Positions 1 to 12,609 of a stretch of DNA of 64,000 nt are shown piece by piece. The stretch spans positions 33,002,678 through 33,066,677 of the forward strand of contig NC_069123.1 of NCBI RefSeq assembly GCF_026914265.1, read 5' to 3'. Position 1 is the first letter of the stretch. Each line of letters begins with the position of its first letter. The notes below the pieces were generated by a model. It saw only the letters and a list, made by a program, of their open reading frames with translations. It did not search any database and was not told the DNA's origin. The stretch comes from Mya arenaria. Lineage: Eukaryota; Mollusca; Bivalvia; Myida; Myidae. Made by a program: the position numbers and the translations under genes.

Positions 1-1847
1 CATTAGAAGTTTCCTTACACATTATACTTGTCTCAATCTATAATTATTAGTCTCAATATCTTTGAGTAAATTGTCATTTTTTATTAAAAACAACAACACC
101 AAAAGAGTAACTGATAAGATACTCAACTGATTCATTTTTTTGTAAATAAAAGCCTTAAACAAATATTTAGCCAGGTTACTAAGCTTTTCAGCAATGTATA
201 CCAGACTTTTTTCAATAATACTTAACCTATTTTGAATAATTAGCCTTTAGATCACTCTTCACCAAATGACTCTTTTATGTCCAACTCCATAAAATGCAAA
301 CAAGAATAATTACAGTTTGGATCAACATGTCTCTTAATTTTATTTTTAATATTAGTCAAGTAATAACAGAGCCATGTGTATGCAATCCAATGTAAAACTA
401 ATGATAAATTAGTTTTTGCTCCCATTTTTACTTTCATTTCTGTGGCAAGACCTTTTATGTGCTTTGAGTCTTTTGGGAGACTTCACAATATTTCTGGCGC
501 TTAATCCCCATATATGGCTTTAAGTTGCCATACAAATTTAAGTCTTCATTACAAAATATACTGTATGTCTCCTCTTTAAACATAAACACACAATGAGAGG
601 ACTATTTAAAGCATTACCATGTGTCAGAATTATAGATCTTTCTTTACATTTTATTTGTCTAATTGTATTACCGGTCTCTTTAGCAATATCCTTGTGCCTC
701 TTTGAGTACTTGGCTTGACAGTTTGGTTTTTAATACATTGTTTTGAATGTTTTATTTGTACACAACAATGGTGATGATGATGATGACACTATGCTATGCC
801 AAAACCTCAACACATTTTCTTCAAACAAAAAAGGACAAACAAAAAAGGACAGTCATTCAGAATAACTTTTATAACATCATTTGAGAAAATAAACTCATAC
901 AATCAACGAAATAAACATGTATCAGCCATCCGTAAAATCACAAGCCATGTTATGTGTTTGTTAAATTCAACTTAATAAAGAAAATTAATATTGGTTGCAG
1001 TAAGCAATGCGCATCACTTCTAATAAACATTCCAACAGACTGAAAAATAAATCAACACAAATGGAAAAACTGTTTGCAAGTCAGCTAGTACTTATTTTAT
1101 GCCTTATCAGATTGCTATGCAAGCTGGAAGCTTACAAAATCACTCTTAAGTCTGTTGCCTAAGAAGAAACAAGTATGGACATCCTTTTCCTGAGTTCAAG
1201 AGAAAGTATCTTGGAGGTCTTGAACTCACAACCTTGAATTTGGGGCTTATCCTCTAGACCACTTTCACCTTTTCACATTTTAAAGAGCCCAGTTTACAAT
1301 ATGGCATTTGCAAGGATGTGCTCTATTAACAGATTTTCTACAGTCTTAAAAATTGAACTGAACAAAATAGTTCTCCTTTATTTGGTCTGCCGATGCCATC
1401 TGTTTCTGTTTTTGAAGTTTTCTTCCCTCCATAATATAGGAAAACCACTTAAAGCGTATATAAATCCTTTATCATTTTACCCTTTTAAAATATATGTTCG
1501 GATTTATTTAATAATCACGGACCAACAGATGACTTTTATCTTTAACTTCACATCAATATTAAGTCATCAAATATTTGAGATGACAAGATGTTCCACTGAA
1601 CGCTTTGTTTCCATCTTGCACTCATTTTTCCAAGGAAGGCGTTGCAGTTGTGTTAAGATGATTGCCATGCATTGCAGGTCAATCCTAATACAATGGCATT
1701 TTTGATTCATTTGGATTCCAGTGCCTCTGTGCCTGAAATAGAAAACAGAAAATACAACAATAATAGGAATTATATTTTCAGATCAATTATTTTAAAAGCC
1801 TGTACAACAACAGAAAAGTATTCACAAAACATTAAGTGCAACACCAA
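1..1847. other. AT-rich stretch, no gene recognised
   Basis: No coding region, RNA gene or clear repeat is supported here. The short open frames show no protein-family motif and no convincing splice context. There is a small GAT microsatellite near 771-785. Confidence 0.5.
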
Positions 1848-1852
1848 TTTAA

Positions 1853-2183
1853 AGCTGCATCCTCACAGTTTTACTGTTCTGACACCTTTTTTATTTTTGT
1901 CTTTAAACGAGCCAATTGGCAATTATTGAGCAAATGTATGGAAACCAGTGATATTAGACTGCTGACATAATATCAGATCACAGTCTTTCATATACAAGTT
2001 TGAAAATTTACTAAAAATTCCTCCAACTAGTCATATAAGGTCACACATAATAGAACAGATTTCAATTGTTTGGAAAATATTTTTTTGCTATTGCTTTAAG
2101 CCATATAATTAATTATATGTGTAAATTTAATTTAATTACTCCTTTGGGCTTTTGAAGAACTGTCAATCTGTGAGAGAGCAGCT
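1853..2183. mobile_element. Degenerate TTAA-type MITE, copy 1
   Basis: The left end (TTAA then AGCTGCATCCTCACAG) and the inverted right end (CTGTGAGAGAGCAGCT type) match the better-preserved element at 26339-26696. Internal blocks such as the 'gacataatatcagatcacag' stretch also match it. The right TTAA is eroded. A TTAA target with short TIRs is typical of piggyBac-like non-autonomous elements; that assignment is inference. Confidence 0.6.
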
Positions 2184-3120
2184 TTTAGCTCTGGACTGCT
2201 GGTTAATTAAAAGATATGAAATGAAATTGTTATCATGTTTAAATTCATCTACTATGTTGATATTTTAATACTGTCAATCCTTGTTGGTTAATTGTACAAA
2301 CATGCAGGTACTTCTGGGCTTAAACCAATAGGATACTTGACTGTTAAATTATTGTCCGAATTTCGAAAATAGCACAACCATTACCTCATCTGCCTTTTTT
2401 CATTAGAACAAGCCGGGAATCAGAGTCAGCTGCACCCCTGGTACCATACTCTTCTCTGAAAATGACAATAAGATTAAAATTTAAATGTCTGCATTTCATT
2501 GGCATGGTGTAGTAAAAATGTCAGCATTTTTCAATGTTTCTGCATCACCACCACTGTTGGATATCAAAGAATTTAGTCTTGAAAGAAATGTGTGCTGGTT
2601 TTTGCGTTCAAACTCATTTTGTTAAACCAATAGAATGAAGATCTAATTAATTCATTTAGAGAACTATATTAGTGAACAGGGCCGAGGTATTCAATTGTGC
2701 CATTACATTAAGTTGTTTGCTACCAACACTCACGGAAATATAAACCATACATCCTTGGTTAAAAGAATGTAAATTTTAATTATAAAAAATTAAAGTTAAT
2801 AATATGAAATGTATGAGATAAATACACTGAGAAAGAAAGTCTAACCTATTATCGATAAAAGTAAAGTCAGATTCAGACTTATTTGTTATTTAAAAAACAA
2901 ACAAATAGAGTATTTGTTTTCTTAATTTTTGCCACTGATCACTGGAGCTTCAAAATTGTAATTTACTGAATTAGAATCTGTCAAATGAAAGAAGACTTTA
3001 CCCCACCCACTAAGAATTAATGACATTTCCAATTAGTTTCTCATTAGGGCTCTTTTAAAACTATTTTTATATTTTATTAAAATACAATAAGTATAAAAAT
3101 AACACTTACACACAAATAAG
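2184..3120. other. No feature recognised
   Basis: AT-rich sequence without supported coding potential or recognisable repeat structure. Confidence 0.45.
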
Positions 3121-3180
3121 TGGTAATGGTTCGCTCCTCATTCTGTCTTTGGACTAACATATCTCTTGGTTGTTTGAACA

Positions 3181-3345
3181 TCTTCTTGGTCGGCCATGAT
3201 GGACTATTTTCTTACGACCCGTATTATATCCGAGGCCATATCTTGATACTAGCCGAGGAGTTCCGATTGACCAAATCCCCGAAACATTTGAAAAACCTAT
3301 ACCGCAAGGTAGAAGGTTACACACTACTATTTTTTCAGTTCGTAT
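3181..3345. repeat. Relic of dispersed TIR repeat
   Basis: Contains GCCGAGGAGTTCCGA, the terminal motif of the two Mutator-like MITEs at 23203 and 56842, next to 'agaaggttacacactac', a block found beside those repeats near 24895 and 57197. It is probably a decayed nested insertion; the boundaries are not defined. Confidence 0.35.
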
Positions 3346-3780
3346 ACACGTCCCAAAACAATTTAACTGGGTGAGTTCTAAATCGCGGTCCATAAAGCGG
3401 AAGATATAAAAGCGTTAAATAGTGCAGACGACATAAACAAAGAAGGGTTTTGAAAACTCCGGCCAATATAGATAAAGGAGGAATTTATTCCATTAGGTTT
3501 TAAAGAAATCAGATGCATTATTTAGATATGTTTTTATTCAAATGGAGCTCATAGTCTAAAATAATAGACGTGTTATACGGGATTCTTCCAATCCCTAACG
3601 TCTAAACGGGAATGTGCAAAAAACGGGGGTGTTTTAAAAATATTAAAATTGTTTTAAGTGAAGTATTTTATGGTTGAAATTGATCATAAAGAGTTATATT
3701 CATATTTTACTATGTAAGTGAAATGTTATTTTGCACTAAACAAGCATTTAATGCATTAAAACAAGTTGTTTACCTTTCCA

Positions 3781-3945
3781 ATATAACGAAAGTTGACTGA
3801 CACAGACAACAATTATGCGAAGGGGAACAACTCGATACAATCGTAATAGCTCGGCCTCCTCCGACAAAGCTTCGAGATAGACCTCGTTATACAATCGTAA
3901 CAACTCGGCCATGGCCGAAATGTTCCGAGCGATTTAAAACTGTGT
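3781..3945. repeat. Foldback-like relic with CTCGGCC motifs
   Basis: Two copies of 'acaatcgtaa' lead into 'ctcggcc' motifs, and the right part (CTCGGCCATGGCCGAAATG) resembles the Mutator-like MITE end with mismatches. Only a relic can be claimed. Confidence 0.3.
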
Positions 3946-4009
3946 CCTAAAGCCTTGCAGGTGCCCTTCATGTATATATCGTTACATGTATGTTTTGACA
4001 GAATGAAAT

Positions 4010-4290
4010 GAAAAAAAGCCGTCAAACTCATAATTATAAGTTGGATATTTATTTTTTTGTGTACGGAACTAATATAAAATAACATTATCTGGTAATATTT
4101 CTTGTTTTTATGATATTTTATAGACGCTATATGCTTTAACCCGGAATCCTGATCGGAACAACTACCCACTTTTGATACTAAACAATTTGTACGTGAAGGA
4201 TTTGCCATATCAAAAATCTAAAAAAAATCCGTCAACGTACAATTATTTGGACTAATGGAGCTCAATATAATTTCTGCAATTTATAGGCAT
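4010..4290. repeat. Dispersed repeat, copy 1
   Basis: Shares several ordered blocks with 54230-54860: 'cacggaactaat' (as 'tacggaactaat'), 'tatgctttaac', 'gtgaaggatttgcca', and 'tacaattatttggacta' against 'tacaattatctggacta'. The copy at 54 kb has extra sequence in the middle. Family unknown. Confidence 0.5.
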
Positions 4291-4610
4291 TGTTAGCTTT
4301 CAGAATTTTTTTTTTTTTAAATTTCACAATGAATTTAAATTTATTTGGCAAATGGTATATGATTGTAAATTGTACTATATCTATTTAAAAAGTTTATATG
4401 ATATAAAAAAATGAAATTTATAAAAAGAAAAGTTAGAGTTGAACTTATTAATACAATTTAGGCTTTAATTATCATATAATATACAATTATCAACTTGTGA
4501 AAAGACGAACACATGACCAAAGAGACATGAAAAGTGGGTCGTATTCGCAGTTTGAAGAAGTCGGACAAGTTAGTAAATTAATTTTCTTTAGTGGTTTTAG
4601 TTAATATTAT

Positions 4611-6690
4611 TATCAGAACAGAATAGAACAGAACATTTATTTTGACTTAAGCATATAAACAGCTCATCGTCACATTACACAACATACACAATACGCATAC
4701 ACATACAAATAAACAATAAATAGATGAATAAATGCATGAATCATTATTCAATTTCTATATATAGTGATAGAGAAAAAACAACAAAAAAAACACAACAACA
4801 ACAGCTTTCATCTCGTCTATAGATACCTGTGAGAGTGTTCACTCTCTACTCTCCATAGAGGAACGTTTAAGCAAATGTTAGGCAAAGGTACTTTAAAAGA
4901 ATACAGTGGTTTGATAACGGTGCTAAATAGTTATAAGTGCAAAGATAACAGTACAAATACAACTAATCTTAAGACATATAAAAACACATGGAAGAACATC
5001 CAGTACAAGGATATAAATATTTCTAGAAAAAGCATATATGTATTCAAGCATAATCATTTCTTTCTTTGAAAGCTTTTAAACAATAAATAGCTAGTTTAAC
5101 CAGAAGAGATTTATCATCAGTTTGCAGTAGAGTAATAAATTTTTCCATACTAGGATGTCTTGAATAGTAATTTGGCAAATACCTTCAACGAATATCAGCA
5201 TATATATATATATAGTGGACATCTTAAAACGAAATGGTACTCGTCTTCTATATCGTTAAGAATACCATTATGTCGGCCAACTTCAATATTTAACCTATGT
5301 GAAGATAGCCGTAATTGTGCAAGCACTTGTCTGTATTTGATATTGTCTAATAAAGAAATATATTTAGAAACTTGGTAATTACATTTAAATTCTTTATATA
5401 TATTTAATGAACTACAGCTATCCATACCCACTCTCCAATCTGAAATATAAATATCTCGTAATCTATTTCTAAGCAGAGGTACAAATGCAGACATATTCAC
5501 TGATTCGGGGAATAACCAAACATCATTAAAACCTGAGCGTTGTAATACATCTCAAACATTCGAGGCCCAATTTATGACAACAGGATTGAGTTCTACTTCA
5601 CTTACTTCTTTTAAAATGACAGTTCTTAAAATGCAATTCTTAGATTTGCATGTAAACAATTTAACAAAATATTTAATGCATCGCATGTATTTTTCAATAT
5701 ACAATGGGAACCGGCCCAGCTCGCTATATAGCGAAAGAGTATTTGTCGACCTTTTCACTTTGAGGATCCATTTACAAAACCTTTTTTGCACTCTTTCCAA
5801 ACATTCATACTTACCAAGTCCCCATACCTCAGATCCATAATTAAGTATAGACATAACATATGCATCAAACAGATTAAAAAAGAATATGGACAGGGGCGCA
5901 TAACCGCAAATAAACTATTCATAGACCTTATAGCTTTGCCAGCTAAAGTTTTAGCTGCTTGAGCAAATGAGCCACCAGATGAGAAAACAACACCAAGATA
6001 ATTGAAGGAATTATCGATTTCTACAACAACACCTTTATATTTTCATTTAACATTTTGTGGCAATCTACCGCCTTTTCTAAATACAACAATTTTAGTTTTT
6101 TCAACATTTACAGTGAGATTCCAGCGATCACAGTATGTTTGTAAGTTATCTAATGACGTCTGAAGGCCTTCTTTCGACTCTGACATTAACACAGCATCGT
6201 CTGCAAACAACAACAGAAAGATATTTATTTCATCCAGAGAGATCCTGGCATAAGTTCCTTGTTGCATATGTAACTCTATATCATTTAAAAACAGAGAGAA
6301 ACAAATCGGGGAAGTTATTTCCCCTTGAAATAATCCGACTTTACTATCAAAGAAATCAGACAATGTCCCAACATGTTTAACACAAAGCTTCACTTCCTCA
6401 TACATTGAGCGTAAGAGGGCCAGTAATTTACCATCGACGCCTGATTTAATCAGTTTATACCATAGCCTCCTACGTATACTGTCATACGCCTTTTTAAAGT
6501 CCACAAAACAACAATACAACTTCTTTTTAGAGTTTAACTGTCTTTGAATCAATGACTGTAATATAAATATGGAATCTACTGTACTACAATTGTTCTTAAA
6601 ACCAAATTGTGCATCCGTGAGAACATCGTACTCCATCGCCCGTTTCTTAAGCCTCTCATTTAATATGATATATTTATTATCATAATTAAC
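4611..6690 (-). mobile_element. 5'-truncated, broken LINE (non-LTR retrotransposon)
   Basis: Read on the minus strand, 6680-6046 encodes a reverse transcriptase palm: QFGFKNNCST, FVDFKKAYDSIRR, the GLFQGEITSPICFSLFLND block, the catalytic FADD box (LLLFADDAVL), then NVEKTKIVVF. The frame continues past an in-frame TGA at 6043-6045 (probably a former Trp codon), shifts near 5875, runs through LNYGSEVWGLGKYECL, meets another TGA near 5552, and resumes with LAQLRLSSHRLNIEVGRHNG and an EDEYHFVLRCP zinc-knuckle-like end typical of LINE C-termini. A short AT microsatellite at 5203-5215 lies inside the C-terminal region. The 3' end is a TTCTGT-like tail (plus-strand 'gaacagaatagaacagaac', 4613-4636). 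No endonuclease or ORF1 is left. The clade is not assigned. It has at least three disabling changes, so it is inactive. Confidence 0.85.
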
Positions 6691-6739
6691 AGCTAGTAAA
6701 AGTGTGTATATAAAACGCATGATTTTGTCGATGTAAAAT

Positions 6740-7026
6740 GATGTTGCAAAGCCGTGGTCTAAAGGTAACACACTTGACTATCAATCCAGGGGTCGCAGAT
6801 TCGATTCCCCGTCGCATCTCTAGAATACTAATCGTCTTCCGGAAGGGACGTAAAATGGGGGTCCCGAGTGACAGTGCTATACACTGTTGCACGTTAAAGA
6901 ACCAGGGTAGCTCTAACCAGGGTTACATTCTGTCTGTGCACTATGCTCCAAAAACCTAAAATGACTAAGAATCTTAACGGAGCACTCGCTCGGAATGGGC
7001 AAGGCCCGAGTGCGAGTATAAATAAG
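6740..7026 (+). mobile_element. tRNA-derived SINE with conserved central body
   Basis: The head carries an A-box-like 'gtggtctaaaggtaacaca' and a B-box-like 'agattcgattcccc'. The body has 'cttccggaagggacg', 'atgggggtcccgagtg' and 'gcacgttaaagaacc', the kind of core shared by many metazoan SINEs. The end holds an inverted 'gcactcgctcgg / cccgagtgcgag'. It abuts the truncated 5' side of the LINE at 4611-6690. Target-site duplications could not be defined. Confidence 0.75.
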
Positions 7027-7253
7027 CTTACACATCATGTACAATCATCATTTCACATTTCCGGTTTCGGTTGTACGGGCGAAAAAAACTTAAACAAATA
7101 AAACAAAGATGTATACCATATAGATAAATATATAGCCCGAAGTACTGTGACATTACGTAGATTTTGTGTGGAGACCATTTGTATAACCATGTGTATATTT
7201 GTGAAACTCTCCAGAAACATGTGTGCAGCATACCCCCCGAAACATTTGTGCAT

Positions 7254-7272
7254 ACCCCCCCCCCCCCCCCCC
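7254..7272 (+). repeat. Poly-C tract
   Basis: About 19 consecutive C following 'gtgcata'. Simple repeat; the length is likely to vary in assemblies. Confidence 0.9.
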
Positions 7273-7466
7273 AGTTATTTCGATTATTTAAGGCTACTGC
7301 TTGAATCAACAAAATTCCAATTTCGTTTAAAAAGTCAAAAATTAATGTCAAGCAGTTTGATATTTATTTCATTAAGTAAGCTAATTTATCGATGCTTTGG
7401 ACAACAACAACGATATTATATTCCTTTTTCCTTTTATTTATAGCTGTAACAGTATATTGTAACAAC

Positions 7467-7469
7467 AAG

Positions 7470-7566
<97 letters not shown>

Positions 7567-7598
7567 ATTGTTGTTGTTATTATTATTATTATAACATT
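7467..7598 (+). repeat. Compound (TTA)n-(TTG)n microsatellite
   Basis: About 20 TTA units pass without interruption into about 12 TTG units, then a short mixed TTA/TTG tail. The reading frames across it are poly-Tyr/poly-Cys artefacts. Confidence 0.95.
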
Positions 7599-7599
7599 C

Positions 7600-8150
7600 A
7601 TATTGAACACTTAAAATAAATATTTTTAATACTTAACACCTAGGTCTGTGATATTTTGTTTTTGTTTATCTTCTATTGGAAATCTAGTTCTTAATCATTC
7701 CATCAAATTTATATTTTTCATAATATTTCTACATATAGGGGCTAGATCCCAATATAATGTTGTGTCTTATATTTCATGTGTGTTTAACCTAAAAAGCAAT
7801 TTAACAGATAAAATTGGCTGTTGATACTTCTTCAAAACAAAACAAATCTAAAGTCAGGAGACAGTCAAATGCGTGTCTCCTGTGTTGGGCGAGGCGCCGT
7901 GCTCCAGTGAGTTTCACTATGTTATGCATAACACTACGGTGTACAGTTGTCAGCTTCGAGCTATTGCAGGGAGGGGGGAGTGAAGCTGATAATATATATT
8001 CAAAAAGCTACAGAAACATGCTCAGTAGCAAAAAGTTTAAACATAAACCCGGTTTAGTGGCAATGGGCAAACGCCAAAGACATAAAACACAAATTCACAA
8101 GCAAGAAACATAGAACAGCACAAAACTCTACAAACAGCACAGTGCATAAA
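7600..8150. other. No gene recognised
   Basis: Intergenic sequence with unconvincing short frames only. Confidence 0.45.
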
Positions 8151-8151
8151 T

Positions 8152-8278
<127 letters not shown>

Positions 8279-8616
8279 GGTATGTTTATCCAGAATTGTT
8301 AGGTACCGCCTTGGAACGGTCAGTAAAATGTAAATTTACTGGGGGTTTAAACCAGTTTATGTGCACAAACCTCACTCTTATCCCAACAATTCTTAATAAA
8401 GATAAAACGCAAAAGGTAAATCTTGTCAAAGTATGCATTAACTTGAGGAAAATTATCAACAAAACAAATAATAATAAAGCCAGGAATCTATTTTCCAACC
8501 GGGATTACAATAAGGCAAGCTCCACCCCGCCTGGTCACAAGAGCAGTTCCTCTTGGGCTCTTCTCCTTGAACTGGTTTCTACCCAGGCTATTTGCAAACT
8601 TTTGAACATGGGCACT

Positions 8617-8840
8617 TTTTTCTATTTCTATATCGTCTGCACTAATCAGGCAGATGCATTGTTGAGTTTTGTTCTATTTCTATGTAAACCACACTTTTCA
8701 AAAAGATGTATTGTGCAGTTTTGTTCTATTTCTACATCGTCCGCACTATTCAAATAGATGTAATGATGAGTTTTGTCCACTTCTATGTCGTCCTCAGTAT
8801 TCCAATAGATGTAGTGTTGAGTTTTGTTTTTCACATCCTT
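8617..8840 (+). repeat. 51-52 bp minisatellite, about 4 copies
   Basis: 'gttttgt' plus 'ctatttctat' recurs at 8666, 8718, 8770 and 8821 (spacing 52, 52, 51), each unit also carrying 'agatgta'. The near-multiple-of-three period keeps frames open on both strands; I do not regard it as coding. Confidence 0.8.
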
Positions 8841-8924
8841 TCTCCGTCCGCACTTTTCAAAGCCTTCTATATCGTCGCTTAAAGGACCGCGTTTTAGTGC
8901 GACCCCAATAAAAGTAGAATTTTA

Positions 8925-9440
8925 AAGTATTGAATAAAACTTTGCATGTACATCAAGAGTAAAAAATTCAACATGGCGGCGTATTTACAATTTCATAACG
9001 TCAGAGTTCTTCAGACGGTGATATTGCGGGGTGATTGTCGAAAATATTGCCCTGGCGTTTTTACTATATTTTCTATATAAGTGATGAATAATAATAAATA
9101 AATATTGACTGCCTTGTGGGTGACAGTGTATATTGTCAGCGTGGGGTAAATACTGTACACCGAGGCGATGGCAAGGTTGACACTATTTTCAAAAAGTTTA
9201 CAATATGCACTGTCACCCTCAAGACAATCAATACCTATTTGATTATATTGAACAAGACCTGTAGAAATTTAAAGTCTTCGAAATTCACATGTTTAGCAAG
9301 AGAAAAAAATCCAACATGGTATTTGAAGCTTATTGTCAATATCATGACGTCAGACGGTAACAGTGGGACGGAGAATTATAGTGCGGGGTGATAATCGGAG
9401 ACATTGCCCTGGCATATGTTCTATAGAAGTGAGGTACAAT
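8925..9440 (+). repeat. Diverged direct repeat pair (about 150 bp)
   Basis: 8925-9060 and 9260-9440 share ordered motifs: 'aattttaaagt', 'aacatgg', 'acgtcag', 'gcggggtgat' and 'attgccctggc'. Probably an old tandem duplication or two copies of one dispersed repeat. 9450-9600 also has recurrent 'aacgttg/gttaagaaaacc' motifs. Confidence 0.5.
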
Positions 9441-9789
9441 AAAATGATATAATGTATGGCAGTCTAAACGTTGCGCTAACGTTGTATGAAGGTTGTGCAT
9501 TGGTTGCCAAAATAACAGCGTTAAGAAAACCTCAATACTCATAACGTTGTTGTACGACAATGTTAAGAAAACCATAACATTAATATAACGCCGTATCAAC
9601 TTATGTGTTTGCGGGGGTTAGGTCGGTTATTTGGAGACCATTCAATGCGAAAAAATGTAGATCGAGTTGTTGTTTTTCAAACAGAAGAATATTTAATGCA
9701 TACGTGTTTCATGTGTACATGTATGTTGTGCAATACGATCTGAGAAGAGCGTCAGGAACCTTAGTAGTCAGAAGTTAAACGAAGACTAA

Positions 9790-11510
9790 TGAGGAGGACT
9801 GACAACGACTAATTAGTAGGCAACGATCACAGTGGAGCTTAAACACTTGTAGCGAAGTGTTGTCTCCGCAACTGCCGCTTTATCTCCGAAAACACACGGA
9901 AGTTCATTGGGGCCAGATCAGGGCTGTACGGGGGGGGGGGGGGGGTGTTCCAATATCTCGAACCCCAAAAGACAAATTTCCAGCTGCGTTGACGTTGCCA
10001 TGTGCGCCGGGGGGTTATCCTGGTCGAGAATCATGCGGTCAAGGCCCATTTTCGGCCGTTTCTTACGATTATGCCACTTAGAAAGTAATCTCCTCCCGTG
10101 TCATAACGTTGAAGAAAGACAGACAAACCGGCCCCACGTTGTTCCATTTCCGCTTCTTTTAACAAATGAGGCACCCAACATGCGCTTACTTTGGACATTC
10201 CTTGTTTATTTGTTAATAGTTCAGTAGTCCGTTTAAGGTTACACACCACCATTGTTATTCCCTATATACTTCAATGTAAAATTATAATTTTTAGACAACA
10301 TTTAAAGGCATTTCGAGCGAATGCAGGCTATGATAACCACATATATTCTTAAAGTACAAGCTTATTTTCCACACAACGGAAGTACATATGACGTAATGGT
10401 GACGTCATTCCTATAATTAAACCCGTCCCTGCATTTTTTATGAAAAACACTTTCGATTAGTCTTTCATACATAAATACACCCAAAGCTAGCTCAATCTGA
10501 TAGTCTGTGTCAGGTTTTCCAGTTTCACTGCCTGTCACCCAAGTGCCTGTGCGTCTGTATTTTCTAAGGCGTTTTGGCCCAAAATGCCATTTTTTGAGGT
10601 TTTTCAACTGAACCTTGACTCAAATGGCATTCTAAGCATCAAATGGGGCAGTTCCACATATCTTTGCACACATTTCAAGTTCTCGCAGTCAAATTTTCAC
10701 CAAATTTGGACATTTTCAGTGCTAGTAAGATTGCAGACGACTCATTTCAAAAAAAAAATAGGCGAAAGTTGTGAAAACCAGGAAATGGCATATTTTGATC
10801 AACCATGATAAATGCATTTAATTGAGATAATTTGCCAGAAATAGTGAAATGCAATACATTTCTTACCAAAAATAACACTTTTAAACAAAGCAGTTTGGTC
10901 CCTTTAAGGTTACACACCACCATTGTTATTCCCTATATAATTCAATGTAAAATTATAATTTTTAGACAACATTTAATGGCATTTCGAGCGAATGCAGGCT
11001 ATGATAACCACATATATTCTTAAAGTACAAGCTTTAAATAACATTTTAAGCCAATAAAAAAGGGGGGTCAATTATTCCTAAGAAAAATCACTCCACTTGA
11101 AAAACAAACTCTAAAAATTGCACTGTCCGCCATGACAGTTCTTCCAAAATGACCTTTCAACTATAGGGCAGCGGTTTATGCTTTAATCTCTACTCTAAAT
11201 GATAAATCAAGCAAGAATAGATACTTAAGGTATAAAAGTTTCAGGAATAATGATAGTTTTGATTTACAGTGTATTGAGCATGTGAAAACATGTCTATCAA
11301 TCATAAGAACATTTTTTTTTATTGAGAATTTTCCACACAACGGAAGTACATATGACGTAATGGTGACGTCATTCCTATAAGTTCAAGGTCTTCTGTTATG
11401 CTTTTCACTGTTGCTCGCCTGTCTTTGTTGATGAGCTCATGAAGTCTCTCCACGTTTGTAGCTAATACCTCTGACAGGGGTCTAGTCCTGTCGTCATCCC
11501 TAATCGACAT
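9790..11510 (-). pseudogene. Broken mariner (DD34D) transposase, split by an insertion
   Basis: On the minus strand, 11510-11380 gives a mariner N-terminal HTH-like piece (ERLHELINKDRRATVKS then ITEDLEL). Reading is interrupted by about 1.15 kb of foreign repeat and resumes at about 10226 with ELLTNKQGMSKVSACWVP, the highly conserved mariner linker, then GDYFLSGIIV just before where GDETW would be. Roughly 60 residues of the catalytic core are then missing. The C-terminal core follows around 10015-9850: ILDQDNPPAHMATSTQLE, LGFEILEHPP, a C/G homopolymer expansion, then the PDLAP box and FRVFSEIKRQLRRQHF. The first catalytic Asp is lost with the deletion, while the QDN and PDLAP Asp residues survive. 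This is a plain DNA transposon fossil. Confidence 0.85.
10222..11382. repeat. Insertion splitting the mariner, with two direct-repeat pairs
   Basis: Unit A (starts 'ttaaggttacacaccacc', about 130 bp) occurs at about 10222-10352 and 10902-11034. Unit B ('ttttccacacaacggaagta' through 'gacgtcattcctataa', about 65 bp) occurs at about 10361-10422 and 11328-11382. The outer edges coincide with the two broken ends of the mariner reading frame, so the block entered after the mariner. It is probably one element with a second copy or a duplication inside it. Unit B carries TGACGTAA and TGACGTCA motifs. Confidence 0.65.
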
Positions 11511-11860
11511 TTATCTCTTCCAAAACCGCTCATGCCATTTATAAACAAATGTTGACCCGTTGACGTCATGGGGTTACAAGTGTTTTGCGAACGATGTTGC
11601 TAAAACACAATCAAATCCTAACTGAACCGACTACAACGTTAAGATTTTAAGGAAATGACGTCAAGATGTGCACCGAACGTGACGTCTTTTGGCGGACAAT
11701 TTGGCATTGATGAAGTAATTTAAAATGTGTACATGGATACAGTGACATGTATTTCGTGTGTCAGAAATCATATCCATTTTCTTTTTAAAATCTAAATAAA
11801 AATATGGCTCATACTCATACATTCAATTTCAGAGAAAAAGAAGATCATATTTGCATTTTT
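11511..11860. other. No feature recognised
   Basis: Presumably includes the 5' remainder of the mariner and flanking DNA, but no TIR could be identified. Confidence 0.4.
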
Positions 11861-11861
11861 G

Positions 11862-12598
11862 AATTATATTTCCGCGTACTTCCCGGACACCCCTTGCATG
11901 GTTAAGGTATTGGCCCGGAGAAGGTACAGTCTTATCAGCAATAATCATTTCATTTGAATTAACGTGACCTTGGCCTTTGTGGTATATACCTTGGCCTTTC
12001 GCCCGAAACGTGGCAAGGTTCAGTCCGACCCTGAGTCCAACAGTACTCATTATGATTCGTTGTCTCTCAGTATTATCTTGACCTTTGAGGTTTAGACCTG
12101 GGACTTGTACGTGACACGCCACCTTATCTTGATGAGCATTCAATTGAAGGTTCCATGAAATCCAATACTAATTGGGTATAAGTATAGTCTTGTCAACAGT
12201 TATAATCTGTACCTTTGGCATGTAGGCGTGACCATGACCTTGGACTTAAGCGCGCGTGTGTGTGTGTGTGTGAAAATCGGTAAATTGTGGTGTTTGTTTT
12301 TATGTATGTGATGTTAAAATTGTATTATTGGCATTTTGGGTCGTTAACAAACCTTCCTGGCAAGCTTTTTGTAAACCTAATAATGCGTGGTCAAACATCA
12401 TTTCTATGTTTGATCTCCAAGCCTGAACATAGCCTTTTATGTACAGACCTGGGATTTGTGCGTGATACGCTACCTCAACATGGTGAACCTATACATGGCA
12501 AGTTTTTTTATCCTATCATGCATGATCAAAATCCAGCCCGCACAAGATTCAGTCCGGACAGACAGACGCATTGACGCACATACACAGAACTGCCATTG
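11862..12598. repeat. Degenerate satellite-bearing element
   Basis: Loose repeats of 'gacctgggacttgt.cgtga.acgc.acct' (about 12100 and 12446) and 'tgaccttgg/tgacctttg' half-site motifs, closing with 'cggacagacagacgc', the tract seen at the ends of other satellite elements in this window. It includes a (GT)n at 12255-12270. The pogo-like MITE begins immediately after. Confidence 0.5.
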
Positions 12599-12609
12599 AG
12601 ACAACTATA

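Noticed and set aside
3813-4208. 131-aa minus-strand frame
   Set aside because: Overlaps two repeat relics and shows no recognisable protein features.
7392-7619. Open frame across the trinucleotide microsatellite
   Set aside because: Encodes only Tyr/Cys runs from TTA/TTG repeats.
8296-8757. 153-aa plus-strand frame
   Set aside because: Runs into the 51-52 bp minisatellite, has no recognisable domain, and frames on the other strand are equally open.
10222-11034. Direct repeats (unit A) considered as terminal repeats of a retroelement
   Set aside because: Only about 130 bp, no coding between them, and the block edges are better explained by insertion into the mariner together with unit B.
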